Positions 27,568 to 39,000 of a DNA stretch of 64,000 nt are shown piece after piece. A model generated the notes under the pieces. It saw only the letters and a program-made list of their open reading frames with translations, made no database searches and was not told the DNA's origin. Position numbers and translations under genes: made by a program. The DNA lies in assembly GCA_021292165.1 (NCBI GenBank), contig CM037879.1, forward strand, positions 21,475,525-21,539,524. Direction: 5' to 3'. The first letter of the stretch is position 1. Each line of letters begins with the position of its first letter. This DNA is from Shinisaurus crocodilurus (lineage: Eukaryota; Chordata; Lepidosauria; Squamata; Shinisauridae).

Positions 27568-27804
27568 CAGGGGTGGGCAATTGTGGGAGGTCCAGGGGGC
27601 CATTTTTGCCCCCAGACCCCCCACTACCACCACACAGGCCACACTGTAAAAAATATGTATTTTTTAAATTGCTGGTTTAGCACTCAGCAGCACTAAAAGG
27701 ATTAAATTTAGCATGTTTGCCATCCCATTTGTAAAACATTTTTTTTAATATAGGATTGTGGCAGGGGCCACATGCGGTCCACGGGACCATGTTGCCCACC
27801 CTTG
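27568..27804. mobile_element. hAT-like noncoding element
   Basis: Inverted ends CAGGGGTGGGCAATTG and, on the other strand, CAAGGGTGGGCAACATG. The flanks are not a clear duplication. About 237 bp, no open frame of interest. Confidence 0.55.
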
Positions 27805-27843
27805 GCCTAACTGAAAGAAACATGATCTCATATATATCACTAA

Positions 27844-27976
27844 AGGCACAATCCTATGCATGTTTAGACAGAAAAAAGGGTCTACAACTCCCAGCATGCT
27901 CCAGACAGCCCTGCCAGATGGGGAATGCTGGGAATTATAGGACTTTTTCTGTCTAAACATGCATAGGATTGTGCCC
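27844..27976. mobile_element. Harbinger-like MITE, 133 bp
   Basis: Inverted ends AGGCACAATCCTATGCATGT and GGGCACAATCCTATGCATGT with TAA at both flanks (27841-27843, 27977-27979). Same family as 22043 and 59614. Confidence 0.82.
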
Positions 27977-27984
27977 TAACATGT

Positions 27985-28205
27985 ACTTAGGAAGCTGCTT
28001 TACTCCGAGTCAGACCATTGGTTTGTCTAGCCTATCATCTACTCTAAGGCTGCAATCCTATACATATCTACTTGGGAATAGGTTGATGCAACATAGTTGG
28101 ACTTCTGAATAAACACGCATAAGATTCCACTGCAAGAAGGCCACCTTCCTTAGATCCTTTTAACTGGAGATGCCAGGGAATGGACCTGGGACCTTCTGCA
28201 TGCAA
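27985..28205 (-). repeat. tRNA-Ala-derived SINE, reverse, interrupted
   Basis: GAAGCTGCTTTACTCCGAGT (tail) and, further right, GGGACCTTCTGCATGCAAAG (complement of the tRNA-Ala anticodon region) bracket an insertion of the CAATCCTATGCA repeat at 28046-28140. Confidence 0.55.
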
Positions 28206-28290
28206 AGCATTATTTCTATCACTAATCCACACCCCCAAAATTCTGAACCAGGAAATGCAAGGTTGCTGTCTTGCTATCTTTCTATATGGA

Positions 28291-28421
28291 CTCTCAGCCT
28301 AACCTACCTCACAGGGTTGTTGTGAGGATAAAATGGAGGAGGAGGAGGATTATGTAAGCCGCCTTGGGTTCCTTGCAGGAAAAAAGGCGGGGTATAAATA
28401 TAATAAATAAATAAATAAATA
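28291..28421 (+). repeat. tRNA-derived SINE, 3' part
   Basis: CTCAGCCTAACCTACCTCAC, GGGTTGTTGTGAGGATAAAA and GCGGGGTATAAATATAATAA followed by AAAT repeats: the 3' half of the SINE seen whole at 43951. Confidence 0.75.
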
Positions 28422-31400
28422 ATGCCAATGAGATGTAAAGTATTTCCCAGTGTGTGGGTTTTTGTGTGTAATTAAAAAATCAGACATCATATCTAAATAA
28501 TTAGAACTCTAAACAAAAATAGTATTCAAGACATATAAGAATTAGAGAGCAATCCTATGGTTCCTGAGCAAGCTTCCCAGGGCTCAGATTCCCCCCCCCC
28601 CTTCGAGGTCAGAGACAGCACTCCGACTTCAGAAGGGACAGTAGAGATCCGACCCTTTTCCCACCTCATCACAGCCAGCACGGAGAGAACAGCGCTGGCT
28701 GCCTCTCCAAAGTCAGAAAATCGACCTTGGAGAGGGGGGAAAGCAGCCGTTCTAGTGGGTGGGGAGGGGAGGAGCCTGAAGAGGCCAGGATATGAGTTAT
28801 ACTGAGCCTCCTCCAGCCTCCTTCCCACCCCCTCCAAAGTGCCCTTGCTAGATGGGCTGCCTTTAAATACTCTCTTATCTCCAATCACTAACTGAAGATA
28901 ACAGAAGAAGCTTGCAAGGGGATAGTGAACCCCAGGGGGGCCACATCTGATCCAAGGACTGGAGGTTCCCCATCCTTATTGTAAGTGAACAAAAAAAGTA
29001 AGCTCTGCTATTAAGAGCGAAATGCCACATCTTTCTGAAGTCGTTCATTGACTGCTAAGGATTTGAGATGAACACCATTTACAGCACAGACCTAAGCATG
29101 TCTACTCAGATGTAAGTCCCAGCATGTTCAATGGGACTTTCTCCTACGTAACTTGTGCATAGGACTACAACCTTAAAAGCAATGAATAATTTGTGATGCC
29201 AGGGTTTGTTTGTTTTAAAAATCAGGCTTATTTTATCTTTATTTGTTCCTTCTGAAGCAAGCTTCCCTCCAACCTCACCCCGGGCCAACTCTTGAGTAAT
29301 CTAAACAAACAGGTCTCACAGATTTTTGCCAAATTGTACACTTTGCAGTTCATTAGTAAAAATACATATCAACAAGTGTCCTCCTTTAAAAGTATAAGCT
29401 CAGCCAGTCATATTGTCCTCCCCACCTTCTCAGCTCAAGATCATCTGTAGAAAAGTGCTGACACATTAGAAGCTTGTCACAGCACAGGTACCAATACAGA
29501 ACTTTTAACTTAAAGAGAAGAACGAGCCAGGTGAGGGAGCCACAAGCATTGGGCCAGCTGGAGTTGGAGACTCCGGATCTGATGGCCCTTTGGCTCAATT
29601 GATCATGATTCATATTCAGTATTTCTACCAGGAGAATCCCTTAAACACACCAAAAAGCTGTGCTAGAATTAATGTTCCCAGCTCAAATCCATCTTGTTCT
29701 AATAGGTCCTATCTCATAATTTAGAGAGAAGACTGGTTCAAGGGTAGCTCGGGCAAAACTTTCATGTGCAACACAATCCTACGTAGAGTGATGCACAGCT
29801 AAGTCTGCATAGGATTGCAACTGAAACTCAGACCCCCACGAAAAAGCAGTGCCTACGGTTAGGTCAAATAATCCATTCCATTTCCTTTCGCAGGACAGCA
29901 CAGCCCACAGTAGCATGGTGCTATAGCATCATGATTATAAATAGAAGGACAGTGCCACATACACAGGAGACTTTGCAATTAAGCGTATGCCTGCCGATCC
30001 CTCCCACAGCTTGCCAAAGCTGAGTTCAGAGATCAAAACGTCCTTAGACATCTAAATTAATAAGAGAGTGAAACGCAGCAGTCGCTAACTTTTAGTAGGG
30101 ATTGAGGAAAAAGCACAGGGAAATAAAACAGCCCCAAACTCTTTGTAAAATGAGACCGGAATTGGAGATAGTAGCACAGCCACCAAACGTTGCATCAGAG
30201 GACTTTTACCACATCCTGAGCTAAGAAAAAACATGCCAGATGTATTAAAGAGTTCTCTGGCATCAAAGGGAACTGGGAAGGGAAGAATCTCATGAGCATG
30301 AAAGATCCCTGGCTCCTCAGTTCCCAAAGCAAAGCAGAACTTGCAGCAGCTGCACCCAAGTCAAGAATCCCAAGCCCACCCTCTTCACCAGCTAGGAAGG
30401 CTGCCAAAGCAAGCCTGTCTCCTTGAGCCAAAGCAAGCCTGTCTGAATTCAGTGGCACCTACTCCAATGAAAGTGTACATAGGACGAAACCAGAGCAGAC
30501 CAATTTTTAATCAGACACAAAGCCCTGAAAGAGAGGCAAGAGTGGCAACATCATAACAGAATAAAGGTCAGCAATGCTGAGAGACCTGTTAAGGCATCAC
30601 TGTTTGCCCCACCCCCCTCACTCCCAGAACTTGCTCTAGTAGCCAGGTTAGGAAGCAGCTCCCAAGCAGAGGAGAAGGCAATCCCAAAGCCTATTCTGTC
30701 AAGTTACACCACTTCTGCCAGCAAAAGAGTGGCAAGAATCCTGGGCCCCTGCCCATCTATTAGCCTAGAATTCCACCTTTTGCTTTGCCAGCAGAGCAGA
30801 GGCCCAACCCAGTAGAAACAAAAACCAACAACAACAACCTGTAGCCAAGTCAGGAATGAGCAACTGGTCATAGGGAGAGTGTGTTGGGGGGCATGAGGGA
30901 GGGAGGGGTGGGTGGGGAAGAGGAAGAATGGATCCAATACAAGATGTGACTCCAGATTGGAATCAGGGCTGAATTTGAGCCAGAGTTCACCACTGGCACT
31001 CAGCAACGGTGCCATCAGTGCAGGACTTTAGGGCAAAAGTCAAGGGCCCCATTCAGCAGAACGAGCAGGAGGGCCCCCAAACGCAGCAGGGCTGTCTTGC
31101 CACATTTTGAAGTGATGGAATGCCATTTAAACTTTAGACTCTGAAGAGCCCCCCCCTTCCACTATCCCATAAAACCATTAAATCCAGAGTCTACAATTAT
31201 GTAGCTGCACCACTGGGTTTCAGGGCCAACACTCAACCCTAGAACATTAGACAGTAGTGCTCTTGAACATGTAAAAAGTGCATTTCCCTTGCCATTGAGG
31301 ATGGGCAAGGGGAAGGGGGCCTTCAGATCAGAGGCTGTTGCTTCCAGGCAGTCTCGTATTTTGTCAGGGCTCTGATTTTCTTTTCTCTAGAAACGGTCAC

Positions 31401-31560
31401 CCACCTCCCACCAGGAAGACCCCAGAGGCCTACCCTTTTGATACCATCCCCTTGACAGGCATGATTTATGACCTGCTACCAAGACAGCCTAGGCAGAGAT
31501 GGTGGCATTTCATCAACAAGACCCACCACTGCATTTCTGAGAGAGAAAGAAAAGCAAAAT
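28422..31560. other. Noncoding, probable KLC4 first intron
   Basis: Contains one copy of the CAATCCTATGCA/TAAGTCCCA repeat (29083-29175). No gene recognised; open frames near 28526-28888 are GC-rich shadows without family similarity. Confidence 0.4.
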
Positions 31561-31566
31561 GCCTAC

Positions 31567-31760
31567 CTGCTGCTTTTCTTCGATTCTTCAGAAACAGCCT
31601 CATAGGATGGATGAGTGGATGCGCATGCGCCTCGGGCTCACTCTATCGCCGCCGCCCCCGAAGGCGGTTTCGGCCGTTCCCGAGCAAAGGGAAAACAAAT
31701 CACATTGTGGCTCCTCCCAATCTCGCCGCAGCCCCTTTAAATCCAACATGGCAACCTCGC
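31567..31760 (-). other. KLC4: Candidate KLC4 5' noncoding exon
   Basis: Reading leftward, GC-rich sequence ends in AAGCAGCAG followed by a GTAGGC donor (31566-31561). The position, head to head with MRPL2, fits the arrangement of the human pair as I recall it. If real, the first KLC4 intron is about 27 kb. No transcript evidence. Confidence 0.45.
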
Positions 31761-31830
31761 CAAAGCAGGCCGCTTCCCAGAATGCACCTGGGCAATTTTG
31801 TCCATCTCTGTGGGCGGAGACGGATGTGAG
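31610..31830. promoter_or_regulatory. Probable KLC4/MRPL2 bidirectional promoter core
   Basis: CpG-rich block in an otherwise CpG-poor region. It holds a perfect NRF-1 palindrome GCGCATGCGC (31621-31630), a YY1-like AACATGGC (about 31745), and a ZNF143-like TTCCCAGAATGC (31774-31785). NRF-1 sites are typical of nuclear genes for mitochondrial proteins, which suits MRPL2. No TATA box seen. Confidence 0.6.
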
Positions 31831-32239
31831 GGGGCAGGGGTTATTTGGTCAGTGACAAGAGTGAAGCCAAGCTCCTCCTTTATCGAGCCTGGCAGCCAGT
31901 CTATTGCTATTTACAACAGGCTTCAGAAATGTTTTCTTAGTCTAGACTTGCCTCCCTCCAGTTGTGCTGGAGTACAGGTCCTATTAACCTCAGCAAACGG
32001 CTATGGTGGCTGGGGATGATGGGACATGCGCCCATCCACATCTGGAGAGTGCCAGCTTGGGGGAGGCTTGTCTACGGGGGAAAGGGGAGTTGGACCCCTG
32101 TCTTGCGTTCAGACGTACGCCTTGTCAGCAAGAGGCTCTGCTGCTTGCCCCCAAATAGTCACTCCCCAATTGATTTATCTCATTCACCTAAGGCAGATGT
32201 AAAACCCTTCGCTAAATTAATAGTCTTAAAGTCAAATGA

Positions 32240-32450
32240 TCTGTCCCTCCAATACCTGCACTTTGTCAATCATAAGTTTAAAAGCATTGGTCCCAGTACA
32301 GATCCCTGTGAGACCCCACTGTTTACATTCCTCCATTGGGAGAATTTACCATTGATTCATACTCTCTGCTTTCTGTTCTTTAACCAGTTACTGCTCCATA
32401 AGAGGATCTCTCATCTTATTCCAGGACTGCTAAGTTTGCTCAGGAGTCTT
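32240..32450 (-). mobile_element. CR1 LINE fragment
   Basis: AAAGCATTGGTCCCAGTACA, GATCCCTGTGAGACCCCACT and CCAGTTACTGCTCCATAAGA match the CR1 region at 47810-47950. Minus orientation. Confidence 0.6.
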
Positions 32451-32570
32451 TAATACAAGGTTAGGAAGAAAGAGAAATCATTCGTTTTTTAATTGGGTTT
32501 CTAGAGTTGTTGACAGTAAATCAGGATGCGAGTCCTGCCCGCAATAGTGCTGACAATCAGCTTGTCCTCA

Positions 32571-32674
32571 GGTGGTGTCGCACTACAACTCCCATCACCC
32601 GCGAATATAGGGCGTGCTGGCTGGGGATGATGGGAGCTGTAGTCCACCTGGGAGCCCACGGTTGGGAAAGGCTG
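32571..32674. repeat. Diverged palindromic hAT-like repeat
   Basis: Arms CTACAACTCCCATCACCC and GATGATGGGAGCTGTAGTCC are inverted partners; the termini are eroded. A more eroded relative lies at about 31970-32070. Confidence 0.5.
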
Positions 32675-32739
32675 CACCCTCGAGCGCGAAACCCATTCTT
32701 GCTCAATTCCAATTCCAAACCCAAACTGATCCTGTAAAT

Positions 32740-32862
32740 ATAACGCGGCGCTCTTTTCTACGCTCCTCCCAGAGATGTGTGTCAGAGTGGCCGCGCATGC
32801 TCTGCAGGCCTAGGGGACGCGGAACAAAATGAAGAAATAAGCAGCGTGGGGCCTAATTTAGG
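32740..32862 (+). other. MRPL2: Candidate MRPL2 5' noncoding exon
   Basis: A second CpG-richer patch (GGCCGCGCATGC near 32790) ends in a strong donor, TTTAGG then GTAAGTG at 32863. The first MRPL2 coding exon begins with an acceptor at 35989 and is preceded directly by LINE sequence, so an upstream noncoding exon is expected. Inference. Confidence 0.4.
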
Positions 32863-32934
32863 GTAAGTGGAAGGGTTGGAGGAGGAGAAGTATCCCCCGT
32901 TTCCGGGAGTTTTATCGGACATGCTGACGGATAG

Positions 32935-32952
32935 CCCCCCCCCCCCCCCCCC
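32935..32952. repeat. C homopolymer
   Basis: Run of about 18 C, seen directly; a likely assembly trouble spot. Confidence 0.9.
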
Positions 32953-33033
32953 AATATTTCTATCCGGGGACGATCTTGTTTCCGGGTACCCAGCCTGATC
33001 CTTGTACCTGCAGAGTGACCTCTCTGCAAAATC

Positions 33034-33290
33034 TTCAAGCTGCAATCCCCTTGTGCATGTGTTCTCAGAAGTAAGGCCTGCTGAGTTAGATAAATGCGAT
33101 CCTATGCATGTTTACTCAGAAGTAAGGCCCACTGAGTTCAGCGAGGCTTACTCCCAAGCCAGTGTGCATGGGATTGCAACTTAAATGTGTTCCTTGTGAT
33201 TGAGGTTGTTATCCATACCCAGCTACCTTGGAGTAAGCCCCATTGGTTACAGTGAAAGTTACTTCTGAGTAAGCTTAGTGTCTGCATAGG
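33034..33290. repeat. CAATCCTATGCA-type repeat cluster
   Basis: Two to three diverged copies of a short element with CTCAGAAGTAAGGCC(T/C)(G/A)CTGAGT inside and ends GCGATCCTATGCATG / GTGCATGGGATTGC, which are inverted. Other copies lie at 29083, 33745, 43036, 53683, 53860 and 54294. Confidence 0.6.
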
Positions 33291-33446
33291 AGGGTACTGT
33301 TACTCACCTGCCCGCTAGAGTAGGAGGGATACTCTGCTACACTTCCATATTCTGCTCCCTTAATGGCAGGTGTGTGTGTGTGTGTATGTGTTATAATGCT
33401 TCGCAACACCCCATAGCGTTCCCCACCCCCGTAAATATATGGCACA

Positions 33447-33740
33447 GCCTTCCCCTGTGGTGCCCTCTAGATGTATTGGATTGCAACTCCCATAATCCCC
33501 AGCTAGCATGGTGGATCTGGCACAGCAAGGCCAGAAGGCTGATCTGGCAGTTGCAGTACAGCCTGGCAGAAGCAGAGGCAGGAATGCTAAACACCTAAGA
33601 TGCTTCCTCCCTATCCCCTGATGGGGCTGCTGCTGCTTCTGCAGCATTCCATACAACTCCCATAAGGCCCAGACAGTGTGGCCAGTGGTCAGGGATTATG
33701 GGAGTTGTAGGCCAAAACATCTGGAACACAGCCCTACTCT
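33447..33740. repeat. Two palindromic hAT-like repeat fragments
   Basis: TGGTGCCCTCTAGATGTATT at the left and GGGAGTTGTAGGCCAAAACA at the right are arms of the window's commonest foldback family. Confidence 0.5.
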
Positions 33741-33943
33741 GCTAATCATGCAACCATATACAAGTCTACTTAGAAGAAAGTCTGACTGAATTCAATGGGG
33801 CTTACTCCCAGATAAGTGGGTTTAAGGAGTAAGTCTATATGACTTTTTTCCACTGTGGTCGTCCCCCCCCCCCCCCACTGAGCAAGAGGCTGCCATGTGA
33901 CTCAAAATAAGTTCATGGGTTACAGTTTGAATAAATAAATAAA

Positions 33944-35905
33944 TAGAGACATTCATTCATTTATTCATTTTCTATACCGCCAAATAGCCGAAGCTCTCTG
34001 GATGGTGTACAACAATCAGTTAAAAAGTACAATAAAATACAATTAAATATAAACAATAAAAACATTATAAAAATTTAAAACCAATTTTAAAAATATCACA
34101 AAAACTAAAAACAAGTTAATAAAACACAACCACTAAAACAATTTACCACCCCACCGTATACCATTTAGTTATTAAAAGCCTCAGCGTAGAGGGCAGGCTT
34201 AACCTGGTGCAGAAAAGATACCTAGTAAAGTTGGCGCCAGGCAGGCCTCAGGGGGAAGCTTGTTCCACAGTTGGGGGGCTACCACAGAAAAGGCCCTCCC
34301 CCTTGTTGCCACCCTCCGAGCCTCCCTCGGAGGTGTCAGTTGGAAGAAGGTCCCAGATGTTGAACGTAGTGTATGGGTAGATTGTGGTTGGGAGAGGCGT
34401 TCCATCAAGTATTGTGGTCCCAAGCCGTGTAGGGCTTTATAGGTTAAAACCAGCACCTTGAATTCAGCTTGGAAGCATATCGGCAGCCAGTGCAAGTGGG
34501 CCAGAACAGGTAGTTATATGTTTGGACCTTTTGGTCCCAGTGAGTAGTCTGGCTGCCGTGTTTTGCACAAGCTGCAGCTTCTGAACAGTCTTCAAGCGCA
34601 GCCCCACGTAGAGTGCATTGCAGTAATCTAACTTTGAGATTACTAGAGTGTGGATTACTGAAAGCAGGCTATCCCTGTCCAGATAGGAGCGTAGCTGGGC
34701 CACCAGCCGAAGCTGGTAGAAGGCACTCAGTGCCACTGAGGCAACCTGAGCCTCAAGTGACAAAGATGGCTCAAGGAGAACCCCAAAGCTACGAACCTGC
34801 TCCTTCAAGGGGAGTGCAGCCCCATCCAGAACAGGCTGAACACCCTCCATCCAGTCAGAGGAACCACCCACTAACAGCATCTCATCTCAGTCTTGTCTGG
34901 ATTGAGTACACTCCAAAACTCCGGATGACCCCACTCAACAGTTTCATGTATACATGTTAAATAGCAGGGGGGATAAAACCAACCCCTGTGGAACTCTATA
35001 CTGGAGAGTCCATGGGTCCGAGCAGTATTCCCCAAGCACTACCTTCTGGAGCCGGCCATCCAAGTAGGAGCAGAACCACTGCAATGCAGTGCCCCCCACC
35101 CCCAACTCAAGACAGCTGCTCCAAAAGGATACCATGGTCGATGGTATCGAAAGCCTCTGAGAGATCCAGGAGTATCAACAGGGTCACACTCCCCCTGTCT
35201 CTCTCCCGACATAGCTCATCATACAGGGCGACCAAAGTTGTTTCCGTGCCAAAACCAGGTCCTGAATCCCAACTGAAATGGATCCAGATAATCAGTCTCA
35301 TCCAAGAGTGCCTGGAGCTGGTTGGCCACTCAAGGACCTTGCCCAGGAAAGGAACATTTGCCACCGGCCTAAAGTTATTAAGATCTTCTGGGTCCAGGGA
35401 GGGTTTCTTCAGGAGTGGCCTCACCACCGCTTCTTTCAAGTGGCCTGGGACCACTCCCTCTCGCAAAGAGGCATTGATCACCTCCCTGGCCCAGCCGGCT
35501 GTTCCCTCCCTGCTGGTTTTTAAGAGCCAAGAGGGGCAAGGATCCAGTATGGACGTGGTTGCACGAACCTGTCCAAGCACCTTGTCAACATCCTCGAGCT
35601 GTACAAACTGAAATTCATCCAAGAAAATTTGACTGGATTGTACTCTAGGAACCTCACCTGATTCCACTGCCCTAACATTGGAGTCCAAGTCCTGGCGGAT
35701 GTAAGAGATTTTTTTCCTGGAAGTGCCTAGCAAAAATATTACAGCGGGCCTCAGAGGGGTCCAGAATGTCCTTGGGGCCAGCATATAATAGGCCCCGGAC
35801 AACCCTAAAATGTAACAAATATATAAAATAATACCCATTGATTCAGTTTGGCCACTGAGCAAGAGATTAGCGGCTTTGATGGACTCCCTGAGTGGGTGGG
35901 TTGTC
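33944..35905 (-). mobile_element. L2-clade LINE, 3' half, reverse transcriptase damaged
   Basis: The minus strand encodes, in broken frames, PLLKKPSLDPEDLNNFRPVA, LDLSEAFDTIDHGILLEQLS, PQGLVLSPLLFNMYT, then SKLDYCNALYVGL and YKALHGLGPQYL, the order of L2-type ORF2 from reverse transcriptase to C terminus. The YADD catalytic segment, expected between LLFNMYT and the NPDKTE-like part, is absent, so this copy has an internal deletion near 34900-34960. The 3' UTR runs left to about 33944. It sits in the inferred first MRPL2 intron. Confidence 0.85.
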
Positions 35906-35989
35906 ATTAATCCCTATTGCTGTCTGCTCCTCTCCCCTCATGACAGAATCTGTAAACTGGTCATGAGCTCCCTTTTCTCCTCTCTGCAG

Positions 35990-36081
35990 CAGGGAGCAGG
36001 TAATCCTGAGTTATGGCGGTATCAAACTTGATCCGGAGTTTTGGGTCCCTGCTGCTGTCTTCAAGCTCTCGCCTCTCACAG
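35990..36081 (+). CDS. MRPL2: MRPL2 first coding exon
   Basis: Acceptor TTCTCCTCTCTGCAG ends at 35989; ATG at 36013; 23 codons to the GTATGA donor at 36082; phase 0. Encodes the mitochondrial presequence. Confidence 0.85.
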
Positions 36082-39000
36082 GTATGACAAACTCATCCTT
36101 TCTGGCCAAAGGGATTAGGCGCATTCATGGCTGCTTATTTATTAGTGATTCATATCCTGCCTTTCTAGTGCCAGTGGAACTACCCAAGGTGGCTATGTTT
36201 ACTGGTCATGATGGCTCTGTGCTACCTCCAGGATCAGAGGCAGCATCCCTCTGAATGCCAGTTGCTGGGGAACAACAGGACGAGAGAGAGGGTTGTAGCT
36301 TTCATGACCTGCTTGTAACCTTCCCGTAGGCATTTGGTTGTCCACTGTGGATGCTGGACTAGCTAGGCCAGGGCTCCCTAAACTTTTTGGTTTAGTGGGC
36401 ACATTTGGAATTTTGAGAGAGTGTCATGGGTCCTCACAAAATGGCTGCCAGGGTGGGGGCAGAGTTTGCCTATTCACAAAATGGCTGCTATGGTGGACAT
36501 GGCCGGTCACAAAACACCCATTTCCCGCAAGGCAAACTAAAAGAAATGTAACATGGCCAAAACCTATGTACAAGGCAGAGGTGGGTTCTGAGCTCCCAGA
36601 TGCAAGACTGCTCTTTTGAACCTACAGTTTTCTGCTCACTCATACATTTCACAGGAGGCAAACTGATGAGGCTCATATAGACAAGTAACCTCATCAAGAA
36701 ACTGAATACAAGGCAGAGGTGTGGTCTGAGCCCCAAATGCTAAATCACACATTTACTCCCACAAAACACAACAAACTGCCCATTTCACAGAAGGCAATTG
36801 GTGATGCTCAGAAGAACACAAAACACAGGCAAAACACCCACCCACATCGCACAACTGCACCAAAAATAATCCATGCAAAATACGCACACACACCACTCAA
36901 AACACACCACCTGTTTGCTCCCCACCTCCCGTAGCCCTCCAGGATGGTTGGCGGCCCCATGAAAATAAAATATTTTCAAAAATAAGACAATTTTTGGGTG
37001 GCTGGTGGCCACCAGCATCAGCCCTGGTGGGCCCTGGCATACCCATGGCTTCCCAGGGGCTGACAGTGGTCATTTGAGGTGGCTCTGGGCTGCGGGGCCC
37101 TGGGCTGCGGGGCCCTAGATTTTGCCCCAAGGGTCCAGCCCTAGCTGCACTGCTGGCTGTCCCAACAGAATATTTTTTGCAGGTCTCTGTCAATAAGCTT
37201 GTCATTGCATTTCAAGGCCACGTCTCTAAAACTTAATAGCAAAAGGTTGTAAGATTATACTCCATGCACACCCTGAACGTAGGAATTAGGACAGAACTTT
37301 TGTGGTTTGCTTTCTGCCTTTCCTAGATACCTGCGACTCCCAAGCCCATTTGCCTTGCTAGCCAACTCTGCGCATACCGAGAATTCAGCGATGCTATTCC
37401 GTGGACGCGAAATCCACTGTGGAAATGCAGGACGAAGTACACCATCAAGCCCATTCCCATGAGAAAGACAGGAGGCCGAGATCACACCTGGTATGTTTTG
37501 AGCTGCGGCCCACCCCGTCCTCAACAGCCTGTCTGGGATCTCTCTCCCAATTATATTTTTATTTTGGGATTCATAGCCTCAGAAAAGAAAAACAGCAGTC
37601 AGCATTCAAAATACTAATGTGGTGACTTTAAAATGATGGGTGTTTGATAAATAGCAATTGTTCCTCAGTTAATATAAATTGCAATCTGGGCTTCTTTTTC
37701 GTTTTTGTTTCTAATCCTCAAGGATCTCCCCACATGCACAGATGTTTATATCAGCCGGCATGAGGGCTAGAAGCTTTTATTTACTTAATATATTTATATT
37801 CCGCCTTTTTTCTTGCAAGGAACCCAAGGTGGTTTACATAATCCTCCTCCTCTCCATTTTATCCTCATAACAACCCTATGAAGTAGGTTAGGCTAAGAGT
37901 CAGTGAGTAGCCCAAAGTCACCCAGTGAGCTTCATGGCTGAGTGGGGACTAGAACCCAGGTCTCCCGTGTCCCAGTCCAGCACTCTTAACCACTACACCA
38001 CACTGGCTCTCAACCTGCTTTTGAAACCTGGAAAACGTTTACTCTTGTTTCAGGTTTTCCTTTTAACCAGCCTAATTTTTGTCAGCTTTCACAGAAGTAG
38101 GATGGTTGCCAGACAGCCTTGTGGAATATTCATTTTTGTTTATCATTCATTGGACTCTAGTATTTCAAATGTAATATCTGCCAGTTCATAAGTGCTGTGT
38201 CCACCACAAGGTCGTATCCGTGTCCATGGAATTGGAGGAGGGCATAAACAAAATTACCGCATGATTGATTTCCGAAGGCTGCATAACCAAGATGGAGCAG
38301 AGCCCAGTCCCTTTGAGGAGAAAGTGATTCAGGTCCGGTATGATCCATGCAGGTGAGTGGCAGCCAAGTTTTGTTTAGGGCAGCATGAGGAAGGAGGCCC
38401 TTGTATTTGAATTACAACTTAATTCTCTGAATACCATTGCTTATGTGGCCAAAATTACAACTGCCACGCACAAGAGGGAGATAACAGCAGACTCGGGGTA
38501 ATCCCAGGGCTTGCAGAAGTACAAAAACTCTTTAGGAAAAACAAACCCTGGAGAGGAGGGACCCCCCTGCCCAAGACAGCCCGGTGGGGACTGAGCTTGA
38601 CTAAATGTCCCCAGGTATCAAGTGAGAGTTGCCCATAGAAATCTGTGGAGAAGTTTGAGATTTTAATGTAGCTTGGACTGTGCACCAGTGTGTCCACCTC
38701 CTTTCCCTGACACACACACACACACACACAACCCCACCACTACCCCAAAAGAGCCCAGTGAGGACTGAGTCTGCTTAGTTGTTATGGGATGCCGATTGTT
38801 GTGGGTGGAATGGAATAATGGAAACGCCGGACACAATGTTGCAGTGTGGGAGTACTCTACACTGCAACATTTTGTTGCAGAGCGCCACTTGTATGGCTTG
38901 TTCCTCTCTCTGTCCGTCGGGAGGGAGGCTGGTGGCCTGAATTGACCGACCCTTTTTGGTTTCTCTTCTTGACCATGGCAGATCAGCTGACATAGCTCTG

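Noticed and set aside
28526..28888. 120-codon minus-strand open frame in a GC-rich patch
   Set aside because: No recognised domain, no start or splice support; could be an unknown exon but the sequence gives no positive evidence.
31338..31855. 163-codon open frame across the promoter block
   Set aside because: No family similarity; it overlaps CpG-rich promoter sequence and the candidate KLC4 noncoding exon on the other strand.
33944..35905. A protein-coding reverse transcriptase gene
   Set aside because: Frames are broken and the YADD catalytic segment is missing; it is a dead LINE copy.
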